Shown here: piece after piece, positions 1-5,414 of the stretch
Layout of the letters: the number at the start of each line of letters is the position of its first letter
Position numbering within the stretch: position 1 is the first letter of the stretch
Source: an uncultured Clostridia bacterium
Lineage (GTDB): Bacteria > Bacillota > Clostridia > Peptostreptococcales > Anaerovoracaceae
Assembly (NCBI GenBank): GCA_934255435.1
Contig: CAKQNZ010000126.1
Location: 1-5,944 of the forward strand
Length of the DNA stretch: 5,944 nucleotides
Reading direction: 5' to 3'
The notes under the pieces: model-generated
Databases searched by the model: none
What the model saw: only the letters and a program-made list of their open reading frames with translations
Told to the model about the DNA's origin: nothing
Translations under genes and position numbers: made by a program

Positions 1-331
1 CTGAAGGACAGCCGACCACACAACTTTTTTCAGGAGTCAGGCCCTGCTCTTTGAACTTGTCAACATCCCTGCCGGACTTCACGCCGCAGTAATCCGTGGC
101 AAAAGCAAGCTTGTCTGTAGTAAGGTTTATGACAAACTCACCGGTCCTTTTTATGATATCATGGGAAAACCGTTCCCTGCGCACTGATATATACGTCATC
201 GGAGGGTCTGAGTTTATTATTCCCGTCCAGGCTATAGTTATTATATTGCTATGCGTGCCGTCTCCACAGGAAACCATCACTGCAGGGACCGGATTCAGCA
301 TAGTGCCCGGTTTGAATCGTCTCTTTGCCAT
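1..331 (-). CDS. Flavin reductase family protein (flavoredoxin-like), N-terminal part only
   Basis: Only the first 110 codons are in the window; the gene runs off the left edge. The reading starts MAKRRFKPGTMLNPVPAVMV, followed by SNIITIAWTG (residues 28-37), SDPPMTYISVRRERFSHDII (41-60), FVINL (66-70) and YCGVKSGRDVDKF (81-93). This pattern of a PVPAVMV opening, an N-I-x-T-x-A-W-T-G strand, PP-x-x-x-x-S-x-R and a G-x-x-SGRDVDKF turn is typical of the FMN-binding flavin reductase-like/flavoredoxin family, which uses NAD(P)H or ferredoxin-linked electrons to reduce FMN. The exact substrate cannot be told. It is cytosolic, with no signal peptide. Its ATG shares one base with the stop codon of the pseudouridine synthase gene (TAATG at 333-329), and a GAGAGG lies about 13 nt upstream, so it is probably translationally coupled. 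No functional link to its neighbours is obvious. Family assignment is from recognised motifs, without a search. Confidence 0.88.
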   Translation of the reverse strand, partial: MAKRRFKPGTMLNPVPAVMVSCGDGTHSNIITIAWTGIINSDPPMTYISVRRERFSHDIIKRTGEFVINLTTDKLAFATDYCGVKSGRDVDKFKEQGLTPEKSCVVGCPS

Positions 332-1278
332 TATCTTCTGTTTTCCTCTCTGAGTCTGTTCAGCACTTTGCTGAAGTCTTTCGGCAGCGGTGCCTCAAAC
401 TCCATGTAAGCGCCTGTTGACGGATGTACGAACCCCAGTACTGCAGCATGCAGCATCTGTCTTGCTGCGCCCTGCCTGTTTTTTGCAGGACCGTACAGTT
501 CATCTCCAAGAAGCGGATGCCTGATATGCGACATATGTACCCTGATCTGATGGGTCCTTCCTGTCTCAAGTCTCGCTTCTATATATGTGAACCTGCCGAA
601 TCTTTCCAGTACTTTGTAATGTGTCACCGCATGTTTTGAGTTTGCTTCAGTGACTGCATTCCTGAGGCGGTTTTTCGGGTCACGCCCTATCGGTCTGTCC
701 ACTGTACCTTCGTCTTCTTTTATGTTGTTGTAAACTATCGCTTTATATACTCTTGTTATCGAATGCTCCGACAGCTGCTCCGACAGTATCCTGTGGGCAT
801 TGTCGTTTTTCGCTACCATCAGCAGTCCGCTGGTGTCTTTATCTATGCGGTGTACGATGCCCGGACGTATCACGCCGCTTATCGAAGAAAGATTGTCCCT
901 GCAGTGATACATCAGTGCATTGACAAGGGTGCCTGACGGATTCCCTGGCGCAGGATGCACCACCATACCTGCCGGTTTGTTCACTACAATAAGCTCATCA
1001 TCCTCGTAAACTATATCCAGTGGTATATCTTCCGCTTCGATGCTCAGTTCGTCAGGTTCCGGCACTGTTATCTCAAATATATCTCCGCATTTCACTTTGT
1101 ATTTCTTTTCTTTGCAGACTGTTCCGTTCACCTGGATATTTCCTTTTTCAAAAAGCTTCTGGATAAAACTTCTGGACATATCTTCAAATGCTCCGGAAAG
1201 TACCACATCTGCACGCATGCCTGCCATATCTTCATCTGTATCGAATCTTATCTTTTCCAGTCCGTCTGTTATCGTCAT
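331..1278 (-). CDS. rluD: RluA/RluD-family 23S rRNA pseudouridine synthase
   Basis: Converts uridine to pseudouridine, most likely in large-subunit rRNA; it corresponds to YlyB of Bacillus, which also lies downstream of lspA. The 315-aa protein has an N-terminal S4 RNA-binding domain (about residues 20-75, MSRSFIQKLFEKGNIQVNG at 34-52), the motif VNKPAGMVVHP (99-109), the catalytic segment HRIDKDTSGLLMVAK (143-157) with Asp146 as the expected nucleophile, and LETGRTHQIRVHM (237-249), which are the family's conserved blocks in order. Length matches the family. I chose the ATG at 1278: it makes a 4-nt ATGA overlap with the lspA stop, has AAAGGAA upstream (1291-1297), and starts just before conserved sequence. 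A longer open frame to 1449 exists but would read through the end of lspA and adds cysteine- and arginine-rich residues unlike the family. Exact target uridine is unknown; rluD is the closest symbol, not proof of E. coli RluD specificity. Confidence 0.95.
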   Translation of the reverse strand: MTITDGLEKIRFDTDEDMAGMRADVVLSGAFEDMSRSFIQKLFEKGNIQVNGTVCKEKKYKVKCGDIFEITVPEPDELSIEAEDIPLDIVYEDDELIVVNKPAGMVVHPAPGNPSGTLVNALMYHCRDNLSSISGVIRPGIVHRIDKDTSGLLMVAKNDNAHRILSEQLSEHSITRVYKAIVYNNIKEDEGTVDRPIGRDPKNRLRNAVTEANSKHAVTHYKVLERFGRFTYIEARLETGRTHQIRVHMSHIRHPLLGDELYGPAKNRQGAARQMLHAAVLGFVHPSTGAYMEFEAPLPKDFSKVLNRLREENRR

Positions 1279-1727
1279 CTGCTGTTTCTTTTCCTTTCCA
1301 GTACGAGAACATCCAGAAGCAGCAGTCCGCAGCCGACACAGATAAAAATATCTGCAATATTGAACACAGGAAACACCCTGAAATCGAACATATCGACTAC
1401 AAAGCCTCTCGTTATCCTGTCGACCAGATTGCCTATGCCGCCTCCGCATATGAACGACACTGCCGTCAGCATAGTTCTGCTCCAGACATTTCTCTTAAAA
1501 AAAACAAGCACAAGACCTGCAGCCATTATCACCATCGGCAGCAGGACCAGCAGCAGCCACTGTTCCTCCCACATGCTGAATGCGGCTCCGGTATTGCGCA
1601 CATATGTTATATGAAATACATTTTCGATAACAGGTATCGTCGAACCCGGTGCCATATCCGAAACTGTGATATATTTAACAGCACGGTCAAGAACTACAGC
1701 TGCCGCTATTATCAGATAATATATCAT
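1275..1727 (-). CDS. lspA: Lipoprotein signal peptidase (signal peptidase II)
   Basis: Membrane aspartic protease that removes the signal peptide from prolipoproteins after lipid attachment by Lgt. At 150 aa it has the normal length, and the four hydrophobic segments expected (about 1-20, 57-77, 84-102 and 122-143). The family blocks are present: LDRAVKYI near the N-terminus with Asp14, VRNTGAAFS (43-51), GGGIGNLVDRI (95-105) and FNIADIFI (122-129). Asp103 and Asp126 are the expected catalytic dyad and are both intact. The start at 1727 is supported by the correct position of Asp14 relative to known LspA proteins, and no better in-frame start exists. It is odd that no Shine-Dalgarno sits at normal distance: the nearest good one is 30 nt upstream, across a GC-rich hairpin. 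The 3' end overlaps the next gene by ATGA. Inferred partners are Lgt and cell-surface lipoproteins elsewhere in the genome. Confidence 0.97.
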   Translation of the reverse strand: MIYYLIIAAAVVLDRAVKYITVSDMAPGSTIPVIENVFHITYVRNTGAAFSMWEEQWLLLVLLPMVIMAAGLVLVFFKRNVWSRTMLTAVSFICGGGIGNLVDRITRGFVVDMFDFRVFPVFNIADIFICVGCGLLLLDVLVLERKRNSR

Positions 1728-1730
1728 ATG

Positions 1731-1756
1731 AAAAACAGGGGGCGGGGGTCCGCCCC
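1731..1756 (-). terminator. GC-rich hairpin with T5 tract between divIVA and lspA (terminator-like)
   Basis: Reading the minus strand, GGGGCGG (1756-1750) pairs with CCGCCCC (1745-1739) around a 4-nt ACCC loop, giving a 7-bp all-GC stem followed by CTG and five T residues (1735-1731). This has the form of an intrinsic terminator for divIVA transcripts, although the T tract is short and starts three bases after the stem. A second register, GGCGGGG (1759-1753) with CCCCGCC (1747-1741), is also possible. It ends four bases before the lspA ATG, so it could instead be an attenuator or a translational element of lspA. Seen directly: the stem and T tract. Inferred: any termination activity. Confidence 0.55.
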
Positions 1757-1757
1757 G

Positions 1758-1764
1758 CCTCCTT
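1758..1764 (-). promoter_or_regulatory. Remote Shine-Dalgarno AAGGAGG, candidate for lspA
   Basis: AAGGAGG touches the last base of the divIVA stop codon and is the only good ribosome-binding sequence ahead of lspA. It lies 30 nt from the ATG, too far for direct use. If the 18-nt hairpin at 1739-1756 folds, the effective distance falls to about 12 nt. In the alternative register of the hairpin the last two G residues of this site are paired. Use by lspA is inference. Confidence 0.5.
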
Positions 1765-2342
1765 TAATATTTGATATTACGTTTTGTGACCTGTTTTTCG
1801 ACCACGTCGCTTACTTCCATTGTTGGCACATCGTTCTGACTGCTGTCGCTGCTTTCCGGCAGATCGTCAAAATCATCGATGCCAAGTTCAGGGAACATCT
1901 CACCGCTCAGAGATTCGAAGCGCTGCAGTTCAGACTGCAGAAGCTGCTTGTACCTGGCACGGAAGCTTATGAATCTCGACTTTATAGCCTGGCTTTCCTC
2001 AGATATACGGTCGGCTGCATCTTTGGCTTCCTTCTGCATCAGCTGTGCATCAAGCTCAGCATTCTTGAGAAGGATATCTGCTCTCTTTTCAGCACTTGCC
2101 GAAATATCAGCCATAAGAGTCTTGGCTGCTTCGAGAGTCTCAAGAACAGTGCCTTCTGAAGATCTGTGACGTTCAAGTTCTTCAACGAGACGGCTGTTTT
2201 CTTCTTTTGTCTGTCTGAGCTCATCGAGGACCTTTTCGAGATCTATCGTTATCTCGTCGAGGAACTGATTTACTTCTTCCTCTTTGTAGCCTCTGACTGC
2301 TTTAGAAAATTCTTTTTCCTGTATGTCTATAGGTTTTATCAT
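1764..2342 (-). CDS. divIVA: DivIVA-family cell division/polarity protein
   Basis: A coiled-coil scaffold that binds negatively curved membrane at septa and poles. The 192-aa protein opens with the DivIVA N-terminal membrane-binding domain: IDIQEKEFSKAVRGYKEEEV (5-24) followed by NQFLDEI (25-31). Arg17 matches the membrane-contacting Arg18 of Bacillus DivIVA, while the neighbouring Phe17 is Val16 here, still hydrophobic. Residues 30-60 and about 65-145 are rich in Glu, Lys, Ala and Leu with heptad character, as expected for the two coiled coils. The last 45 residues are acidic and serine-rich (DDFDDLPESSDSS at 156-168), probably disordered, ending in a basic KRNIKY. The SD GGAGGG lies 5 nt before the ATG and overlaps the sepF stop codon; the genes are 9 nt apart. 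Could alternatively be a GpsB/SepIVA-like relative, but length and the RGY-x5-NQFLDE pattern favour DivIVA. Confidence 0.93.
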   Translation of the reverse strand: MIKPIDIQEKEFSKAVRGYKEEEVNQFLDEITIDLEKVLDELRQTKEENSRLVEELERHRSSEGTVLETLEAAKTLMADISASAEKRADILLKNAELDAQLMQKEAKDAADRISEESQAIKSRFISFRARYKQLLQSELQRFESLSGEMFPELGIDDFDDLPESSDSSQNDVPTMEVSDVVEKQVTKRNIKY

Positions 2343-2351
2343 TTTTCCCTC

Positions 2352-2852
2352 CTATTTCCATGGATTGGAGCCACTGTCTCCACCGCCGAAATTGTAAGGC
2401 TTGTTCTCGCCATCGGCAAATATTGCAACATTTTCAGGTGCAAACACGAATATGTTGTTGGCTACTTTCTGTACATTTCCGTTCAGCGCATATGTAGCCC
2501 CGCCGAGGAAATCAAATATCTTCCTTCCTGTATCGCTGTCAAGCTTTTCAAGATTCACTATTATCGGCTTTCTGCTTTTAAGGCTGTCTACAAGCTTCGG
2601 ACACTCATCAAATCCGTTAGGCTCGATTACCACCAGCTTGAATGCATTTGTTATCGCTTTTACTGTTCTGTTCTGCATAGGTACCACGTTACTGCTTTCA
2701 TATCTTGAAGAAGCCATTGTCGATGCTCTTGATTCAACAGGCTTCCTGTCATAATATCCTGTCTTCTTGTATTCTTCTTCCTCTTCTATTTCTTCCTCTT
2801 CTTCATAATCCTCGAATCCCATCAGATCTTTAAATTTTGAAAATACTCCCAT
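2352..2852 (-). CDS. sepF: SepF, FtsZ-interacting membrane anchor of the divisome
   Basis: SepF polymerises into arcs, binds the C-terminal tail of FtsZ and attaches Z-rings to the membrane. The 166-aa protein starts with MGVFSKFKDLMGF (1-13), a short amphipathic helix expected to bind membrane. A highly acidic low-complexity stretch follows (EEEEEIEEEEE, 17-27), then a variable linker to about residue 60. The conserved SepF core occupies roughly 63-146, with FKLVVIEPNGF (71-81), PIIVNLEKLD (96-105), KIFDFLGGATYALNG (111-125) and VANNIFVFAP (130-139), the last two being the family hallmark. The C-terminus has a glycine- and asparagine-rich tail ending NPWK. The start at 2852 is set by the amphipathic helix and by GGAGG 5 nt upstream, which overlaps the yggS stop codon with a 9-nt gap. 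Next to divIVA, as in many Firmicutes. Confidence 0.96.
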   Translation of the reverse strand: MGVFSKFKDLMGFEDYEEEEEIEEEEEYKKTGYYDRKPVESRASTMASSRYESSNVVPMQNRTVKAITNAFKLVVIEPNGFDECPKLVDSLKSRKPIIVNLEKLDSDTGRKIFDFLGGATYALNGNVQKVANNIFVFAPENVAIFADGENKPYNFGGGDSGSNPWK

Positions 2853-2861
2853 TTCTGCCTC

Positions 2862-3563
2862 CTATTTGTTACCGTAATTTCTTTCACCAAATATTGCACT
2901 TCCTACTCTGACAAGGTTCGAACCCGCTTCTATAGCAACTTCGAAATCATGTGACATTCCCATGGACAGATATTTAAAATCCAGATGTTCATGTTCTATC
3001 CTGCTGAATGTGTCGTATTGTTTTTTGACCTCGTCGAAGTATACTTTGATATCTTCCGGATCTTCTGCAAAAGGAGCTATGCACATGAGTCCTCTTATCC
3101 TTATATTGCTGCAGTTTTCCAGGATCTCTTTTATCAGGCTCTCAGTTTCCGATGTGGATATTCCGAACTTGCTTTCTTCCTGGGCCGAGTTCACCTGGAT
3201 GAGTATATCCATAGTGATGCCTCTGCTGCCTGCACGTTTGTCGATCTCTGCCGCCAGTTTGTATGAATCCACAGAGTGTATCATCGAAACCTTGTCTATT
3301 ATGTATTTGACTTTGTTGGTCTGCAAATGACCTATCATATGCCATCTTACAGGTTTGATATGATCGTATTTGTCCATTATCTCCTGGACTTTGTTTTCAC
3401 CGATATCGGTAGCGCCTGCATCTATAGCAATATTTATCTCTTCCGGAGTCCTTGTTTTGCTGACAGCAACGAGAAGAACATCATTCGCACTCCTCCCGCA
3501 GCTTTCGGCTGCGTCACTTATCCTGTTTCTTATGGTTTCCAGATTTTTTCTGATATCCTCCAT
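2862..3563 (-). CDS. yggS: YggS/PROSC (PLPBP) family pyridoxal-phosphate-binding protein
   Basis: A PLP-binding TIM-barrel protein without known catalytic activity that maintains free PLP and amino-acid/keto-acid homeostasis; it is YlmE in Bacillus. At 233 aa it has full family length. Visible motifs: VLLVAVSKTRTPEEI (29-43) with Lys36 as the PLP Schiff-base lysine, the IGENKVQE block that follows, WHMIGHLQTNK, the CIAPF segment, and SMGMSHDFEVAIEAGSNLVR with VGSAIFGER at the phosphate-binding end. All key residues look intact. The start at 3563 follows AAGGAG with 8-nt spacing; that SD lies inside the 3' end of the upstream HlyD-like gene, whose stop is only 2 nt away. Its place directly before sepF is a conserved arrangement in Gram-positives, though the functional reason is not established. 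Confidence 0.97.
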   Translation of the reverse strand: MEDIRKNLETIRNRISDAAESCGRSANDVLLVAVSKTRTPEEINIAIDAGATDIGENKVQEIMDKYDHIKPVRWHMIGHLQTNKVKYIIDKVSMIHSVDSYKLAAEIDKRAGSRGITMDILIQVNSAQEESKFGISTSETESLIKEILENCSNIRIRGLMCIAPFAEDPEDIKVYFDEVKKQYDTFSRIEHEHLDFKYLSMGMSHDFEVAIEAGSNLVRVGSAIFGERNYGNK

Positions 3564-3565
3564 AT

Positions 3566-4612
3566 CTAATTCTCCTTTTTCTGGTCTTTCTGCTCACGTT
3601 CCTTTTTCAGGTCCTTCTCAAGAGCACTCTTCGGGTGCCTCAGTACCTCATCGTAAACATTCACCGTCTCGACCTGATTGCCTTCATCATTTATAAATAC
3701 ATCATCTTCTATGACGGATTCTTTCCTGTCTGAAGATATCACTTTTACAGGTTTGAATTTATCATCTCCGTTTTTATCCCTGACATATACGCCATCCTGC
3801 CCGTCTTTTTTTATTATGCATTTGTTTCTGACGATAAGACCTGTATTATCGCTTGTTATGATCTTTATATCGTCTTTACGTGTTTCAGCGAATGCTTCGT
3901 AATACATGTCCGAATACAGTATTATCCTGTAGTCCGAACCGTCCTTTTTGTTCGTATGCACTTTCGCCTGCACTGATGAGCCGTCGGAAAACTCTATCGT
4001 CACTTTCCTGCCTTCGTTATAGTCCTCAGCAGTATCTTTATCGACCCAGCACAGTACATACCACTTGTCATCATTCGATATCTTGAATACAGGCTCGCCC
4101 TTCACAGCATAAGTACGGTCCAGATCTGCAGGATCCAGCTTGATGTGCTCGACAGTGTCACGTTTGATACCGAGCATCTTCTCCGGAGTGAAATAATCTT
4201 CATATCCATCTATCGTTTTGCTGAAAACTCCGCTTATCGGTGCCTTCACTGTCACTTTGACACCATCGTATCCCTTGAGATTCTCTATGTATGTGCTGTA
4301 CTTGTCTTTGCTTCTGCTGTCAGTGCTGTCAGGATCGTAATTCACTATCTTTTGATTTTTTTTGACACTGACATTGTCGCCTACAAGATATTTTATCTTG
4401 CCTGACTGCTCCGCAGTTCCTATCTGCTCCTCCTTGATGACATAACCTGTCGTTTCATGTGAGATCGTCAGCGTTCCCGGTTCGAGGATCTGTGTGGTTT
4501 CAAAAATATCCGTCACCTTCGGCAGCACTTCGACTATGATAAAAAGGAGCAGCAGTACTGCAAAATACAGCAGTATGATCCGCTTCATCTTATTGTTCAG
4601 TTTTATGTTCAT
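3566..4612 (-). CDS. HlyD-like (membrane-fusion-type) single-pass membrane protein
   Basis: The 348-aa protein has a short basic N-terminus (K4, K8, K10, R11), one strongly hydrophobic segment at about 11-30, and a long extracytoplasmic part, giving an N-in/C-out topology. Residues about 46-92 (GTLTISHETTGYVIKEEQIG, then GKIKYLVGDNVSVKKNQKIV) and 117-135 (VKVTVKAPISGVF) resemble the two halves of a lipoyl/biotinyl-like barrel as in HlyD/RND-type adaptors, but there is almost no long coiled-coil hairpin between them. Later beta-rich segments (KWYVLCWVDKDTAEDYNEGR at 183-202, KVTIEFSDGS at 203-212) fit a membrane-fusion beta domain. The C-terminus is highly charged (KDLKKEREQKDQKKEN). No cognate transporter is in the window. 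The start at 4612 has an in-frame TAA three codons upstream and no SD; ATG at 4588 (M9) is an alternative. Family call is moderate; role is unknown, but its position suggests an envelope or division link. Confidence 0.75.
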   Translation of the reverse strand: MNIKLNNKMKRIILLYFAVLLLLFIIVEVLPKVTDIFETTQILEPGTLTISHETTGYVIKEEQIGTAEQSGKIKYLVGDNVSVKKNQKIVNYDPDSTDSRSKDKYSTYIENLKGYDGVKVTVKAPISGVFSKTIDGYEDYFTPEKMLGIKRDTVEHIKLDPADLDRTYAVKGEPVFKISNDDKWYVLCWVDKDTAEDYNEGRKVTIEFSDGSSVQAKVHTNKKDGSDYRIILYSDMYYEAFAETRKDDIKIITSDNTGLIVRNKCIIKKDGQDGVYVRDKNGDDKFKPVKVISSDRKESVIEDDVFINDEGNQVETVNVYDEVLRHPKSALEKDLKKEREQKDQKKEN

Positions 4613-4618
4613 GGCTTT

Positions 4619-4647
4619 ATTTTACACCAAAGCACACTGCCTTGCAA
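4619..4647 (-). promoter_or_regulatory. Candidate sigma-A-type promoter for the HlyD-like/yggS/sepF/divIVA group
   Basis: On the minus strand TTGCAA (4647-4642) is followed after exactly 17 nt by TAAAAT (4624-4619). The -10 matches TATAAT at five of six positions and the -35 matches TTGACA at four of six. Transcription would start around the ATG at 4612, which would give a leaderless or nearly leaderless message and would fit the lack of a Shine-Dalgarno there. The -35 lies inside a palindrome (4631-4653). Elements are seen; activity is inferred. Confidence 0.4.
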
Positions 4648-4653
4648 TGTGCT
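4631..4653. repeat. 23-nt imperfect palindrome at the trmD 3' end
   Basis: AGCACA (4631-4636) and TGTGCT (4648-4653) are exact inverted repeats, with TGC (4638-4640) and GCA (4644-4646) extending the pairing inside, one C/A mismatch and a 3-nt loop. It overlaps the trmD stop codon and the candidate -35. In RNA it would be a small hairpin followed on the minus strand by TTGG, so a poor intrinsic terminator; as DNA it could be an operator. The function is unknown. Confidence 0.4.
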
Positions 4654-5395
4654 AAGTATCTATTTTCATGATTTCTTCAAGAACCTTCCGTTCTTCTTTG
4701 GTGAGCTCGTGTTCACTCTCTGAATAAGACCTGAACATATCCGGACGCCGCTCTCTGGTAAGCATCAGAGACTGCCGGAATCTCCAGAGTGCTATCAGCT
4801 TGTGGTTGCCGCTCAGCAGCACCTCGGGAACCTCCAGATCTCTGTATTCCCGAGGTTTGGTATACTGGGGATGTTCCAGCAGCCCTGAATATACCGATTC
4901 ATCAAGGGCAGAATTCTCATTTCCCAGTACAGCCGGTAATAGCCTTGCTACGGAGTCGATCAGCACCATCGCCGGAAGTTCGCCTCCTGTCAGGACATAG
5001 TCTCCTATAGATATCTCTTCAGCATCCCAGTAGTCCAGCACACGCTGGTCGATACCTTCATAGTGACCGCACAGTATCACAAGTTCATCCATTTCAGAAA
5101 GCTCTTTTATCTTGTCAGCATCAAGTATCTTTCCTCTTGGCGACATATATATGACTTTTTTCCTTCCAGCGTCAACAGACTCCATAGCTCCGAAAACTGG
5201 ATCCGGCATCATCACCATGCCTCCGCCCCCTCCGAAAGGATAATCGTCTGCCTTGTTGTGTTTATCATTGCTGAAATCCCTGATATCTGTCATTCTGATG
5301 TCTATAATTCCCTTTTCTGCTGCTCTGCCCAGGATGCTTCCGCCCACTACCGGGCCGAACATTTCCGGAAACAGTGTCAGAACGTCTATTTTCAT
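4652..5395 (-). CDS. trmD: tRNA (guanine-N1-)-methyltransferase TrmD
   Basis: Transfers methyl from S-adenosylmethionine to N1 of G37 in tRNAs with a G36-G37 pair, preventing +1 frameshifting. The protein is 247 aa, full length. It shows the SPOUT/TrmD blocks in order: DVLTLFPEMF (4-13), DDYPFGGGGGMVMMPDPV (50-67), LCGHYEGIDQRV (108-119), SIGDYVLTGGELPAMVLIDS (129-148), then RLLPAVLGNE and GLLEHPQYTKPREY (171-184), and VLLSGNH near the tRNA-binding C-terminal domain. The trefoil-knot SAM loop is intact, and Arg151 aligns with E. coli Arg154. The segment LDESVYSGLL (164-173) aligns with the E. coli segment carrying catalytic Asp169 but reads D-E-S rather than E-D-S. SD AGGAGGG lies 8 nt before the ATG, with a 19-nt gap after rimM, as in most bacteria. 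The usual downstream rplS is missing. Confidence 0.98.
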   Translation of the reverse strand: MKIDVLTLFPEMFGPVVGGSILGRAAEKGIIDIRMTDIRDFSNDKHNKADDYPFGGGGGMVMMPDPVFGAMESVDAGRKKVIYMSPRGKILDADKIKELSEMDELVILCGHYEGIDQRVLDYWDAEEISIGDYVLTGGELPAMVLIDSVARLLPAVLGNENSALDESVYSGLLEHPQYTKPREYRDLEVPEVLLSGNHKLIALWRFRQSLMLTRERRPDMFRSYSESEHELTKEERKVLEEIMKIDT

Positions 5396-5414
5396 AACTG
5401 TATCCCTCCTGTCA

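Noticed and set aside
1279..1449. Upstream extension of the pseudouridine synthase to an ATG at 1449
   Set aside because: The added 57 residues overlap lspA in another frame, are Arg/Cys-rich and match nothing in the S4/RluA family; the ATG at 1278 has an SD and an ATGA overlap.
955..1614. Plus-strand open frame of 219 codons opposite rluD and lspA
   Set aside because: Its translation shows no recognisable domain and it overlaps real genes on the other strand completely; it is a shadow frame.
1188..2159. Long plus-strand open frame (323 codons) antisense to rluD, lspA and divIVA
   Set aside because: It lies opposite three well-recognised genes, its translation is rich in Cys, His and Ser without any family motif, and its openness follows from the codon use of the minus-strand genes.
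2166..2708. Plus-strand open frame of 180 codons opposite divIVA and sepF
   Set aside because: It is Phe/Tyr/Cys-rich and looks membrane-like only because it is the complement of Glu/Lys-rich coding sequence; no SD or motif supports it.
4631..4653. Strong intrinsic terminator after trmD
   Set aside because: The stem is short with a mismatch and is followed by TTGG rather than a T run, so I list it only as a palindrome.
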